A DNA stretch of 64,000 nt from Amoebophrya sp. A120 (lineage: Eukaryota > Sar > Dinophyceae > Syndiniales > Amoebophryaceae). The notes beneath the pieces were generated by a model. It saw nothing but the letters and a program-made list of their open reading frames with translations. It was not told the origin of the DNA and made no database searches. Where the stretch lies: positions 8,702,882-8,766,881 of the forward strand of contig CAJINV010000004.1 of the NCBI GenBank assembly GCA_905178155.1, written 5' to 3'. The position numbers and the translations under genes are program-made. Positions 51,304-61,162 of the stretch are shown one piece after another; the stretch's first letter is position 1; the number at the start of each line of letters is the position of its first letter.

Positions 51304-52617
51304 ATGTCGAAGCAGATTGACGAAAAAACCGGAGAACCGTTACTCCGCGGCGGCACTCCGGCCTTGCATTGGTCCGGCGCCAGTAAGAAAAAGGGAGGAA
51401 ATAAAACCACGGTGAAAGAAGAGCCTTCTCCGACCAAAACTACCGGATCCGCTGGAAATAAGGGGAACAAGTCTTCCGCTTCCGGTGCGAACAAATCCGC
51501 CGCTTCCGGCGCGAACAAGCCCGCTTCCGGCGCGAACAAAGCCGCTGCTTCTGGCGCGAACCAGACGCCCGATTCCGGTAAGAACAAACAGGCGAAATCC
51601 GAGGACGAGTTAGTGTTGCAGAAATCGAAAAAGCGCCGGAACAGCCGCGGCCAATTCTGCTCCGACCCCGCGAAGCGCATCAAGGAAGAAATTACGGACA
51701 AGCAGCTGGATGAAGAATTGGAATACGATGTCGCCCGCGCGGACGAGATCCGCGCCGCCGCTACTCCGCCGATGGTGGGAAGTGAAGGAAAGAAGGGATA
51801 CCGCACCAAGTCGGGACCGGTCGTGAAGGAAAAGCAGGCGCAGGCTTCGGTGGGGAAAGAAGGATTGCCGGAAAAATATGTGCATATTCCGTCGAGTGCC
51901 GAGCTGTTCGTCAAAGACCAGTGCGAAAAGCTGAAAAAGAACCATCAGGAGTTGTTCGACACGCACAAGGAGCTGCTCGCCGACTACACCAAAACCCACA
52001 AGAAGGCGGTCGAGAACAAGGAAAAATCCGAGGCGATGAAGTTTGAAAAGCAAGGACTCGCGGCGGACTACCACAAGCTGCACGAGGAAAACATGTCCAT
52101 GAAGAGCGCCCGGAAGATGGGCGAGCTGCAGGCGGAACTTCGTCTGTGTCGTAAAGAGTTGGAAGAATCTCGCCAGGCCCGGCATGGTGACAGGGTGATC
52201 ACCCGTCGCCGTTTGCGAGATCGCTACTCCCACAGCTCCGCGGCCGATACCCACTCCTCCGAGCTCATCGGAGATGACTCCGATTCTGGGTCGAATTTTA
52301 CCGCCGGCATCGACGCTGCGCGCAACAAGGGGAAGAAAGGAGGAAAGTACGACGGTGGAAAGAAAGGGAAATTTTTTGGTGGTGATTTTGTCGACGGCGG
52401 CTGGATGAACGGAAAATACGGTGATGCCGGAAAGAAAGACGGGATGAAGGGAAAGGACGGCGACGGCAAGAAGGGCGGTCCCATCGGTCCGGCGGACCGC
52501 AACCGCGATGATGACTCCTCCGACTCCGTCTTCGGCCCCACCCGTCGCTTCACCAAGGGCGGAAAGAAGGATAAGAATGGTGGAAAGGCGGGCGAATACA
52601 AGGGTGAAAAGAAATAA
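51304..52617 (+). CDS. ORF6, 437-aa basic repeat/coiled-coil protein
   Basis: Seen: Lys/Gly-rich throughout. Residues about 55-95 hold four to five repeats of the form SGANK(x)A, followed by a KKRR cluster. About 200-290 is a heptad-rich coiled coil (KDQCEKLKKNHQELFDTHKE onward). The C-terminus (about 345-437) is a Lys/Gly/Asp repeat region (GGKYDGGKKGKF). Inferred: a multimerising nucleic-acid-binding protein, perhaps doing the nucleocapsid job that ORF1 lacks. No homologue recognised. It has its own ATG in the context CACCATGTC, so it may be expressed from a separate or spliced transcript. Confidence 0.6.
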   Translation: MSKQIDEKTGEPLLRGGTPALHWSGASKKKGGNKTTVKEEPSPTKTTGSAGNKGNKSSASGANKSAASGANKPASGANKAAASGANQTPDSGKNKQAKSEDELVLQKSKKRRNSRGQFCSDPAKRIKEEITDKQLDEELEYDVARADEIRAAATPPMVGSEGKKGYRTKSGPVVKEKQAQASVGKEGLPEKYVHIPSSAELFVKDQCEKLKKNHQELFDTHKELLADYTKTHKKAVENKEKSEAMKFEKQGLAADYHKLHEENMSMKSARKMGELQAELRLCRKELEESRQARHGDRVITRRRLRDRYSHSSAADTHSSELIGDDSDSGSNFTAGIDAARNKGKKGGKYDGGKKGKFFGGDFVDGGWMNGKYGDAGKKDGMKGKDGDGKKGGPIGPADRNRDDDSSDSVFGPTRRFTKGGKKDKNGGKAGEYKGEKK

Positions 52618-53638
52618 GTGTGTGACCGGGTAGCAGTGGTCTTGCGACTACTGGAGTCATAGCATTATTTTCGTAAGAAAAGTCTGGCATTTATGCAAAA
52701 GCACTAGCCCTTGCGCAATACAAATTGTTTTTCTCTGGAAATATTTTTTTCTGTGAAAAAAATATATCACCGCATCGCTCTATAGGCAGCAATCTTTGTG
52801 CCACTTCGAAGTAATCCGCAGTATCATGAGCTTTTGGGTGAAGATTTGTAATAAATTCATCCGACGCGATTCCAATAGGGTGCTGGTGTACTACGACGCA
52901 GAAATAATTCAGCGACAGAGCCTATAGATGTAGCGGCGGTAATGAAGGGGAAAGAAGGGAAAATCATCCCAACTACTTAGATCTTTTATTTTTTATGAGA
53001 GCCTCCTACTCGACAGCTGTTCAAGAAGCCTAGATTAGCAACCACCCGCGCCACAACTTTTGATCTACCGAAGTTTATAGTTGAAAGATCGTCACTTCGA
53101 AATGATACTGCCTGAGCGACAAGATCGCGCATTTTCTTTATTTCAAGAACGAAAATAACAACTGCTTTTACTTTTCGACCTTCGCCTCAACAGAACTTCC
53201 TCTTCACTCTTAAGCCCAATTTTGTTTTATGGAATTGTAATTTTTCTCTATCAGGATCGACAACAAGTGCGTCTTTTTTATGTGGTCTTCATCTTCTTAT
53301 CCTGCACTAAAAAAAACCCTCGTAACCACAGCGAACACCAAATACAAAAAAAAATAATATATAGGGCTAGCAGAAAGACATGAAAAATATATCAACAAAC
53401 CACGTAAAAAGAACGCACAGCAGCCCGCGTTCATTCAAATACAAAAAAATAAGAAAGTCCTCAAATACAAAAACAGAAGAAAATATAAAAACCAAAAACA
53501 TTTCCTTATTCCGAAAGATATGAAAAAAATATAAAACAGCTTAAGGAGGAAAAAGTGACCTTCTCCCATTTCTAACGAGCAGTAAGACTAAGTAAGAATA
53601 CGCCTTCTCTCTCAGCCATCTCACGACGCCAGCCGGCG
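52618..53638 (+). other. AT-rich untranslated tail of the element
   Basis: About 1 kb of AT-rich DNA with several A-rich runs (near 53340-53540) and no ORF. It leads into the right LTR. The bases directly before the LTR (CACGACGCCAGCCGG) are not polypurine; the nearest purine run is AAGGAGGAAAAAG at about 53543-53555. Confidence 0.6.
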
Positions 53639-54646
53639 CGTTACTTTGTGAAGTAGTGTGTCGTCGTGAGATGCTGAGAGGAGAAGAGGGCAAGCGAGGA
53701 ATTTGGTGCGTGAGCTTTTTGAAATTTGGAGCGCTTGGCACGAGAGTGTTTGGCTTGAAAGAATCGCACGGGAAACAACTCTCAGGAACAAATCAACTTT
53801 TGAGCCAAAGCCTGTAGCTGCACTGCTTGTTTTTTTGGGGAACGTGAAAAAATCTACCTGCGCAGGGCCTCCTTGTGCGTTTCTGCATGAAAATCTGCTT
53901 ACTAGTACCGCTGTGGTGTTCCGACTTCGATATCTGCATTTTGAGTACACACCTTTACTATTCTAAGATCGGTCGACCATGCCTTCTAGTCCCGCGCGCG
54001 TCGCGTCCGTCAGCGATCATTTCTGCTACGAAAATATCTGTCATTCTAGTTACGGCCCTTCTCTTTACGAAATTTGCACCGATCTCGACGACCGCACTGA
54101 TTTTCTCTGGGATCGCACTTACAAGATAGGAACAGAACAACAGGACCTGTTAGCCCGCGTTACCCGCCTTGAGAAAGAAGTATCAGACTTGAAGCACGCC
54201 ACGCCCGTAATCTCGGTTGCAAAAGTTTTACAGCGTCTGTCTTCCCGCGTTCTGCCACGCAAATGAATCAGATTCTAAGTACAAACACGACGAGAATCTA
54301 GCACAAGCCTAGGGGTTCTACTTTTTTTTCTACTTAGCAAATCCGCCTGTCACGATGAGGAGCGCGCGAGAGAAGCGAGTAGCTGTTCCTGCCGCAGCGC
54401 CATTCTTCTTCATCTTGATTTGTTACACTTTGGCGCCTGCTTTTGTGTCCATTGTTTCCGGAATCTGCTTCCGTGCAAAGACGAAAAATCAAAGCACACA
54501 CACGGGGATCCTACTAGAGCTGAACCTAGAACCAGAAGCGTCGGGTCGTCGTGTCTTCCTATTCTCGAGCTCGCGACGCCCTATCTTAGATCCGTACTCT
54601 GTTAGAGGCGACGACGAAGGGGCTACAGGCATATTTTACTTTAACG
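53639..54646 (+). repeat. Right LTR of the 21-kb element
   Basis: 1,008 bp, followed directly by the GTCAA duplication. It holds the 95-aa LTR ORF again and the first 97 codons of ORF1 (from 54355), which then run into flanking DNA and stop after 109 codons. Differences from the left LTR are all substitutions, mostly transitions. Confidence 0.95.
53979..54266 (+). CDS. 95-aa LTR-encoded protein, right copy
   Basis: Same ORF as at 33987-34274 with Ala-to-Val and Ile-to-Val changes and TGA instead of TAA as stop. Frame and length are unchanged. Confidence 0.45.
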   Translation: MPSSPARVASVSDHFCYENICHSSYGPSLYEICTDLDDRTDFLWDRTYKIGTEQQDLLARVTRLEKEVSDLKHATPVISVAKVLQRLSSRVLPRK

Positions 54647-54651
54647 GTCAA

Positions 54652-57236
54652 ACATGTAGCCAAAATTCAATGCGCAACGCATGAAATTCGCATATGCATC
54701 ACCGTTATGCATTTTTTTTGATTTATTCTCTACACAGACTCTTCCCATACTGTTTTTTCTGGTATTTTTTAAGATTGTCAAAATTTTGAAAAATTTCAGA
54801 TTGATGAAAAATGCTGAAACGTCACACAAAAAGTGTAGAGTTGCCATGCTTTTGCATACTGAATTTAATTCTTGTTCATTTCCCATTGATCCAATTTGTT
54901 TTGCATTTTTATTTTTTGACTATTTTAGACCTTCCAAAAAATTGAAAATTTTGCAGAGTGATTTTACTTGAGAAATAATGAATAAAAAAGACCAGAAAAA
55001 AGACACTATTATGCAAAAATTCCTTTTGTTTTAATGTACGTGACTAAAGTAATGCTATTATAGTGTGTTATTGAGCAACTTCAAGAATTTTACAAAATTT
55101 CAAAATTTTCGAAAATTGAGAGCACTTGGAGGCGTTTGCGTTAGTCATTATATACCCAGACATCGGCTCTGCAGCCATCCTCTTACTTATACAAAGACAA
55201 CAGTGCTGGAATTTCCATCTGTTTGCAAAATTATGAAAAAAAAAGTAGAAAAATGCTCCACCCTGTGGCCAGCCCCCTCCCCCCTCCACCCCACCCCACC
55301 CATAATCGGACCCACAATGGAATAAGGATCCTGTCCCCCATCAACCATAGTCAGCGAGGCCCCCAACTGCATTGCCTGACACGCAGAAAGAGCTACACCC
55401 CGCCCCGCGCGTGCATTGCTCCCACCGGCGCTACCCGACGCCGCCCCCTGCTCCGGCTGCCCGCCGCGGCGGGGTTCGACGCGTCGCAGCGCTCCGCGCG
55501 CGCCCTTGCCAACGCTCCACGCACTTCCCGACGCTCTGCCGCGGCGGTGTTCGACGCCCCGCCGCGGCGCCGCTCGGATTCCCGGTCATACGCGTGGCGA
55601 CGCTGCTGGCAGGCGCGGGCCGACGCTTCCTGCAGGCGCGGACTGAGTCCGCGCCGCGGCGTCTTTCGACGCTCCGTCCCTGCGCACCCCGGCGCTTCTG
55701 GCTGGCACGCGCAGACGCTCCGGCGCAACGGCGTTCGGCGCTCCGCCGCGGTGCTGTTTGGCGCGCCTCGCAGCGCCGCCGCGAGTTCCGCGCTGGCGCC
55801 GCTGCACGCTCCGCCGCAGCGCTGCTTGGCACTCCGTTGCGGCGCCACTTGGCGCTCGTCGTCCTAGCGGGCGCGGCTCCACCGCCCTTTCCAGTCCGGA
55901 ATGGCTCGTCGTCTCCTTTGATTGGGCTGGGGCCTATCGAGGCGCGCCGGTTTGCGTGCGGAGGTCCAACGCCATTCGTTTTATATTTCGGTCGGTTGAG
56001 GAGGGGAAGGACTTCTGCCCCCCCCGTGAGCCTGAGCGCAGCAAGACGTGGAGCTTTGGTGGACTTCGTTCGCGTTGCGGTTTGGTAGCCCATCTTTCTT
56101 TCGTCAGCATCGGTGCTATATGCAGATCATGCTTGAATAAGGTGGTCGCAATGCGAGAAGACTCATGCGGACTAATTGCTGTTGCGACATGTATCTACAT
56201 AGCATGCTGCCTTCTACTAGTAGCTCATTCGCCAGCACGTCTCAATCATTTTGTTTGGGCTGCCAGTGTTGCACGGGGTAAGCCAGTACATTCAGAATAT
56301 TGGGGCAGACAAAGTAGAGCCCAAATAGTTACGGCACCTTCATCAACACTCTGCACCGGCGCGATTTTCATCACGGCGTGGTTCTCTAGCAATAACTGGT
56401 CGCAACGACTTTGTGCGTGCGGATTCTTCTTGTGCAGCAGCTTCGCCGGCAATACGGCATGCTGTTTGCGCCACCAGTGCGGAAAATGTTGGGGGCACAT
56501 TATGCGTCGAGCGAACTTCCACCAGTCGAGGTTTACAATGTATTACGAGCAGGGTACTAGTTCTGCCACAGCAAGAACGACACACCTCTAGGCTGAGAAA
56601 TCAAACAGCGAAAAGAATCTCGGGGCCGGAAGCCGAATGAAAGTGCCGAGGGTGTTCATCTCATGAGCGTATTTTGCGACGTTTTTCTTTTTACCTGAAC
56701 CGCGGCGACAGAAGTGAGGAAGAATCATTCCAACCATGAACAAGAGAGGTCAGCGCCTTTTTAGTCCGCATAAGTACCACGAGGAGCATTTTCATACAGT
56801 ACATTGGAGCGGGCCCGACTCTCAGAACTGTGCGAATATTAAAACGTCTCCGAAATGGGTTTTCTTGGCGGGGGAAATATTAATCATAGCCTGCAATTAG
56901 AAAGAACAGTTGAGACATTTGTGAATCGGTTTAATACAGACTGCTGCTCCCTTACAAGAAAAGATGTGACCACGACCCTCGTGACAACATCAGGGGCTGT
57001 TTCTTTTTGCACCTCGTCCGCACGAGGGCCGGCCACCCTGGGTGGAGATCGTGCGCCCACGACTGCGAGGCTGAAGTTCTGCCGCGAGGAGCCGGGCGAA
57101 AACCGACGTCCAGAAGACATCGCCGCACAGCCCCGCACGAAGGGCAAATGTAGGACTACAGCAGTATTCTAGGCGGTTGAGGCAGACCCAGACAACGTAG
57201 TGCTCGTCCTGCTGTGCTACTACTGACTACAAAAAA
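54652..57236. other. Gene-free spacer: AT-rich, then GC-rich degenerate repeats
   Basis: 54652-55230 continues the AT-rich DNA into which the element inserted. 55400-55880 is very GC-rich with degenerate repeats around GCCGCGGCGG, TTCGACGC and GACGCTCCG; open frames exist on nearly every strand and frame, which marks them as compositional. 55900-56600 has a long plus frame (ending 56591) with no recognisable domain. 56640-57236 probably contains the promoter and 5' leader of the cytidylyltransferase gene. Nothing else supported. Confidence 0.5.
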
Positions 57237-60200
57237 ATGGGCGGGTCGCTGGCTTCCTACGCCTGCCCCAAGCGGTCCGACCGGGGGCCGACCACGGGGT
57301 ATATCGATGGCTGCTTTGACATCATGCACAGCGGCCACTACAACGCGATTCGGCAAGCGAAGCAGCTCTGCGACAGGTTGGTCGTCGGGGTGCACTCCGA
57401 TCCCGAGATCGCGAAGAATAAGGGGCCGCCGGTAATGAATCAGCAGGAACGGGTATGATCCACGGTGTGAAAATATGCTCATAGCACCGCCTTCGTGCAG
57501 TAAGAAGTATCGAGTACTACTTGTTCGGTTCTTGCCAAAGGATAAGATTTTCGATTTTGTATCGCACATTTTTTTCTACCGCTGAAAAAAGAATACATGT
57601 TAAAAATTATCCAACCTTCGCTATCAAGACTCGGCGGTGCGTTGGAGGCTTTCTTCGCATAGGATAAGTCTACGGCCTTCTGGAGCATATCAAGTGGATA
57701 GACAAAATTGTTTACGACGTGCCGTATTCTCCTGGCATCGAGCTCCTGGACCGCGCGGGGGCGGACTTCTGCGTTCACGGTAAAATTTGTTTCTGTGAAG
57801 ATGTTCGTTTTCTTTAAGAAAACGAACACGAGAAGAAGAAGTTGCACTAATAGTGCAACTTCTTGTGAAGGTGCAGAAACTTGCAACTTGGATTTCGGAC
57901 GAGGTTGTCAAGCATGAAACTGTTTCAAGAATAACGAAAACGCAGGGGACGATATGCCTGTCAATTCGGAAGGGGTCGGTGCGTACGATGCGATCCGCGA
58001 CGCCGGGATATCCAGAGCTACTCGACAACTTCCTCCCTTTATTTGCCATGCCGGAGCAGCTGTAAAACCGTAGCTGGTGATGCGAGAACTCTTGCATGGA
58101 AAATTCATGTTCTGAAATGTGCAACAACCAAGGGCCGCATCAAGCTGTCTTCAGCACGATAAATGCGGAAGTGAGGGTAGTTTTGTTCAACGTGATACCA
58201 GAGACTGAAAATAGTGAAGCGAACCGAGGGCGTGTCCACCACGGATTTCATTGGGAGGCTGCTTTCGCTTTCCAAGTAAGAAATTTATTTTGAAAGCAGT
58301 TTGTCTTTGTCATGCTGAACAGATGTAGCACATGTTCTACTTTTACCGCGGCCCATGATGCGTGGGTAATATGTTTCCAAGCTAGGATGTTAGGTGGAGA
58401 TGAATTTTTGTTGCTCGTCAAGTTATTGTCATCGGTATTTGCAATACCAATTTTTTTCTCACCAGGTCGCACCACGAGCGCAGTAGCCCGATCGCACCGC
58501 AGACCCCGCCAGAGAGGAGAACGCTGTCGCAGCAGGGCGTGATATCCTGATGGGAAATCCTCGCACAAGTTGTGATGCGCCAGAACATGAACGTGTAATG
58601 CGGCAGAACGAACATGCGAGACATTATTACACTTCCCCTTTAGCCTGCAACTACTGTACGCTTTTTCAAAGTCCCTTCCGACGCATTACAACGAGATGGT
58701 GAAGATTTTGCCCTTGCATACTTGAAGCTGCTTGCCTCGACAAGAAGAATATCGGAGTTTTCCCGGCCTCACAAAAGCCCCTCGCCGACGGACACTGTGG
58801 TAAGTAAGTATGTTAAAGGTTTTATTTGTCATTCGGTAAGACCATGCCTCTAGAAGTACTTTGTCATGTCAAATCATACACGGTAGAAACACAAGAATAC
58901 TCCGAGGTCTACTGTGACGGCGCGTTCGACATGTTCCACCTCGGCCATGCCACGACGCTGAAAAAGGCGAAGGAACTCGGCAGCTTCCTGATAGTCGGGG
59001 TTTACGACGACGACACAGTGAATGAGATCAAGGGCGCAAACTACCCCATCGCGACTTTGCAGGAGCGGGTGCTCTGCGTGTGCAGCTGCAAGTGGGTCGA
59101 CGAGGTACTTGTACTTCTAGAGAATTTTGCTTCAGCAGGAGCAGCTTCGCTACTTTGCGTTTGCGAGGACGTGTAAGGTGCAATAAAGATAAACCCCTTG
59201 TAGTTCTTCATCTTTTGAAAGAACCTGTTATCCACGATGAAACATCTTCAACACCAACGCGCAAAAAAACATTACAAAAAGGTTATTATCGGCGCTCCCC
59301 TCGCCGTATGAACTGCAGAAGTATCGTACTCGTATAAATGCATTACAAATTTTCTCAGCATGAGAAAATCTGTAATGCGGATTTACCTTGAGAAAAAGAT
59401 TTGTAATGCATGAGTGCAATACGAGTGCGATTCTACACAGGATACGCCGTGACCAGTGACATGATCCACACGCTGAACATCAATCTGGTGGTCAACGGAA
59501 GCCACATATCAGATGCAAAAATGTCTGGGTCTGGAAGAGTGCAACGTGTGATGCTGCATTTGGATGCTGGAAAAAATCTGTATTGCATGAGCAGCAAGAG
59601 GAGTCAACTATGGCTACGCGGACAGGGCATTTGTCATGCGGGATGCGCATCAAGAAGCGCTCAAAAACTCTGTGATGCTAGGGGATGCACCACAGACATC
59701 ATGGATCATGGAAATGGTGCATGACAACCCAGACATATTTGCATTTGATACCACACGAGCACGCACTACTTCCGCGAGGCCGGGTTCGGTACCGACGTTC
59801 TGTCACTCGAAAACACGGACATGGACCCCTACCGGGTACCGAAGCGGCTGGGGCTCATGCGCATATCAAATGCAAATATGTCTGGGTCTGGAAACTTGTA
59901 AAAATGCTGCGTTGGCAATAGTGAGCGCTCGGTAATGCACAGCCAAGCATGAGAAATTTCTTTGCGTTGCGTTTTTCGCATGAATTTGCATGACAGGCAA
60001 AAGGGTCTCTTCTTGGACACGCATCACAAACTTTTTGGTCATGCCAGACAAGCATGACAGGTCTCGCAATCTTCCAGACCCAGACATTTTTGCATTTGAT
60101 AGCGCACCGTGAAGAGCGACTACCCGGAGCTGAACACCAGCGTGATTGCCAAACGCGTAGCGGAGAACCGGCTGGCCTACATCAACCGCAATAACGATCG

Positions 60201-60524
60201 GGAAAAGCGGGAAATCGACTACTATAAGGACAAGCAAAAGTCTATGAACTGCAAATATGTCTGGGTCTGGAAACTTGTGATGCTACTTTCTGAAGGCTCG
60301 GCGCACTGCGTTACGCAGCCACGCATGACAAGTTTCTGAGCTCCTATGTGTTTCGCTTCTCGGGTGACAAACTGCGTTTTTGCATGACAGGGAAGGAGCT
60401 GCTTTGCCGCTCATGCATGACAGATTCAAGAGTCATGTGAGACAAGCATGACAAACTTGCATTCTTCCAGACCCAGACATATTTGCACTTGATAAAGTCC
60501 AAGGAGTTTCGGGCGGAGAATTGA
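57237..60524 (+). CDS. PCYT2: Ethanolamine-phosphate cytidylyltransferase, split gene
   Basis: Makes CDP-ethanolamine from CTP and phosphoethanolamine (Kennedy pathway to phosphatidylethanolamine). Seen: two nucleotidyltransferase domains, the first with YIDGCFDIMHSGHYNA (HSGH) and later KRTEGVSTTD, the second with VYCDGAFDMFHLGHATTL (HLGH). Proposed exons: 57237-57452, 57671-57779, 57946-58007, 58202-58275, 58466-~58540, ~58715-58799, ~58890-~59106, 59282-59307, 59451-59505, 59755-59862, 60106-60242, 60500-60524; some borders are uncertain. Introns at 59308, 59506, 59863 and 60243 are introners; removing each with one target duplication joins ...APLAV|TSD, GSH|TSTHYF, LMR|TVK and QKS|KEF in frame. 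Other introns are conventional GT-AG (57780-57945) or begin ATATCC (58008-58201). The whole is a normal-length ECT with no lost catalytic motif. Confidence 0.88.
57780..57945 (+). other. GT-AG intron with two adjacent perfect hairpins
   Basis: 57802-57828 is a 13-bp perfect inverted repeat with a 1-nt centre (TGTTCGTTTTCTT and its complement). 57836-57864 is another 13-bp perfect inverted repeat with a 3-nt loop (AAGAAGTTGCACT and its complement). They occupy over a third of the 166-bp intron. Function unknown. Confidence 0.8.
59308..59444. mobile_element. Introner, family D, in the cytidylyltransferase gene
   Basis: A 137-bp insert flanked by CGCCGT (59302-59307 and 59445-59450). Its ends share AGTATCGTACTCG-type inverted repeats with the copy-4 element at 27442-27598, including internal GCATTACAAAT hairpins. 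Precise removal joins the Ala-Val-Thr codons. Confidence 0.9.
59506..59750. mobile_element. Introner, family B, in the cytidylyltransferase gene (1)
   Basis: A 245-bp insert flanked by CCAC (59502-59505 and 59751-59754). It starts ATATCAGATGCAAAAATGTC and ends with CATATTTGCATTTGATA. Removal joins Gly-Ser-His-Thr in frame. Confidence 0.92.
59863..60101. mobile_element. Introner, family B, in the cytidylyltransferase gene (2)
   Basis: A 239-bp insert flanked by GCGC (59859-59862 and 60102-60105). Ends ATATCAAATGCAAATATGTC and GACATTTTTGCATTTGATA. Removal joins Leu-Met-Arg-Thr in frame. Confidence 0.92.
60243..60494. mobile_element. Introner, family B, in the cytidylyltransferase gene (3)
   Basis: A 252-bp insert flanked by AAGTC (60238-60242 and 60495-60499). 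It starts TATGAACTGCAAATATGTCT and ends CATATTTGCACTTGATA. Removal joins Gln-Lys-Ser-Lys and leads to the stop at 60522. Confidence 0.92.
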
Positions 60525-61162
60525 GATTCGAGGATGCCAAGGTTCAAACTGATGGATCATCTGTGATTTCTTTGATATGGGTCGTCGTAACTGTAGTTTT
60601 TGATACTACGCAGATATTAAAGAGCTGCTGCAGAGCAGTTTGCTGCAAGTGAGGAAAGATTATAAGTACACATTAGCTTGATAGTACGCGCGTGTCGAAG
60701 GCCAAAGCGTCCGACCATGCGCTGCAGGATACAAACGTGAAAATAAGTAGCGGGATAGAAGGCGAGTAGAGTAAAAAAATTATCGTAGTAGACGTCCTAG
60801 TATGTCGCACAGAGGAAAAACTACTACAGAGGACCATGGTTGCCTGCTATTGCGCCGCAGATCGGAGTAGAAAAACATGTTTAAAAGTAGTTCGCGCACT
60901 CATCCGCACAAGATGAAAGTGCTCGTACGTGTCCGTAAGTGGTGGAGAGAGGGCGCAGCAGCTGAGAAAGGTGAAGTAAGTACGTTTGTTGCAGGAGCAG
61001 TTGCAGTTATAGGAAAACTTGAATTGATTTCGTATTCGTATTGGAACCCGTTCACGTCAGCATAAAGCCACGACGTGGTCCGCAAAACGCACTCCTCTAA
61101 CATGGTCGCTTGAGACCGGTTTTTGTCGCGCGGCCGCAAGGTTCCGCGCGTAAAAGGGCGGG
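60525..61162. other. Intergenic spacer, no gene seen
   Basis: Contains the 3' end of the cytidylyltransferase transcript and the presumed promoter of the next gene. I see no repeat, RNA gene or coding signal. Confidence 0.5.

Larger units (their letters stand above)
33642..54651 (+). mobile_element. 21-kb LTR-type retroelement encoding helicase, nuclease and RNase H
   Basis: Seen: a perfect 5-bp duplication GTCAA (33642-33646, 54647-54651) brackets two 1,008-bp direct repeats (33647-34654, 53639-54646) and 19 kb of internal DNA whose long ORFs are all on the plus strand. The repeat ends are CGCTA/CGTTA and TAACG, a short inverted repeat instead of the usual TG...CA. The two repeats differ by 20 substitutions (18 transitions) and no indel. 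Known: 5-bp target duplications and long terminal repeats are typical of integrase-dependent LTR retrotransposons. Inferred: a giant LTR retroelement. Odd: it is two to four times the usual size, has no recognisable integrase or protease and only a partial reverse transcriptase, but carries a superfamily-1 helicase, a cysteine-phosphatase motif and an EEP nuclease. I know of no described family with this layout. Confidence 0.9.

Noticed and set aside
53600-53638. Polypurine tract directly before the right LTR
   Set aside because: The sequence there is mixed and pyrimidine-rich; the nearest purine run is about 85 bp upstream.
55223-56591. Long plus-strand frames ending at 55867, 56088 and 56591
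   Set aside because: Lie across degenerate GC repeats; the 56100-56591 part has no domain and no sign of conservation.
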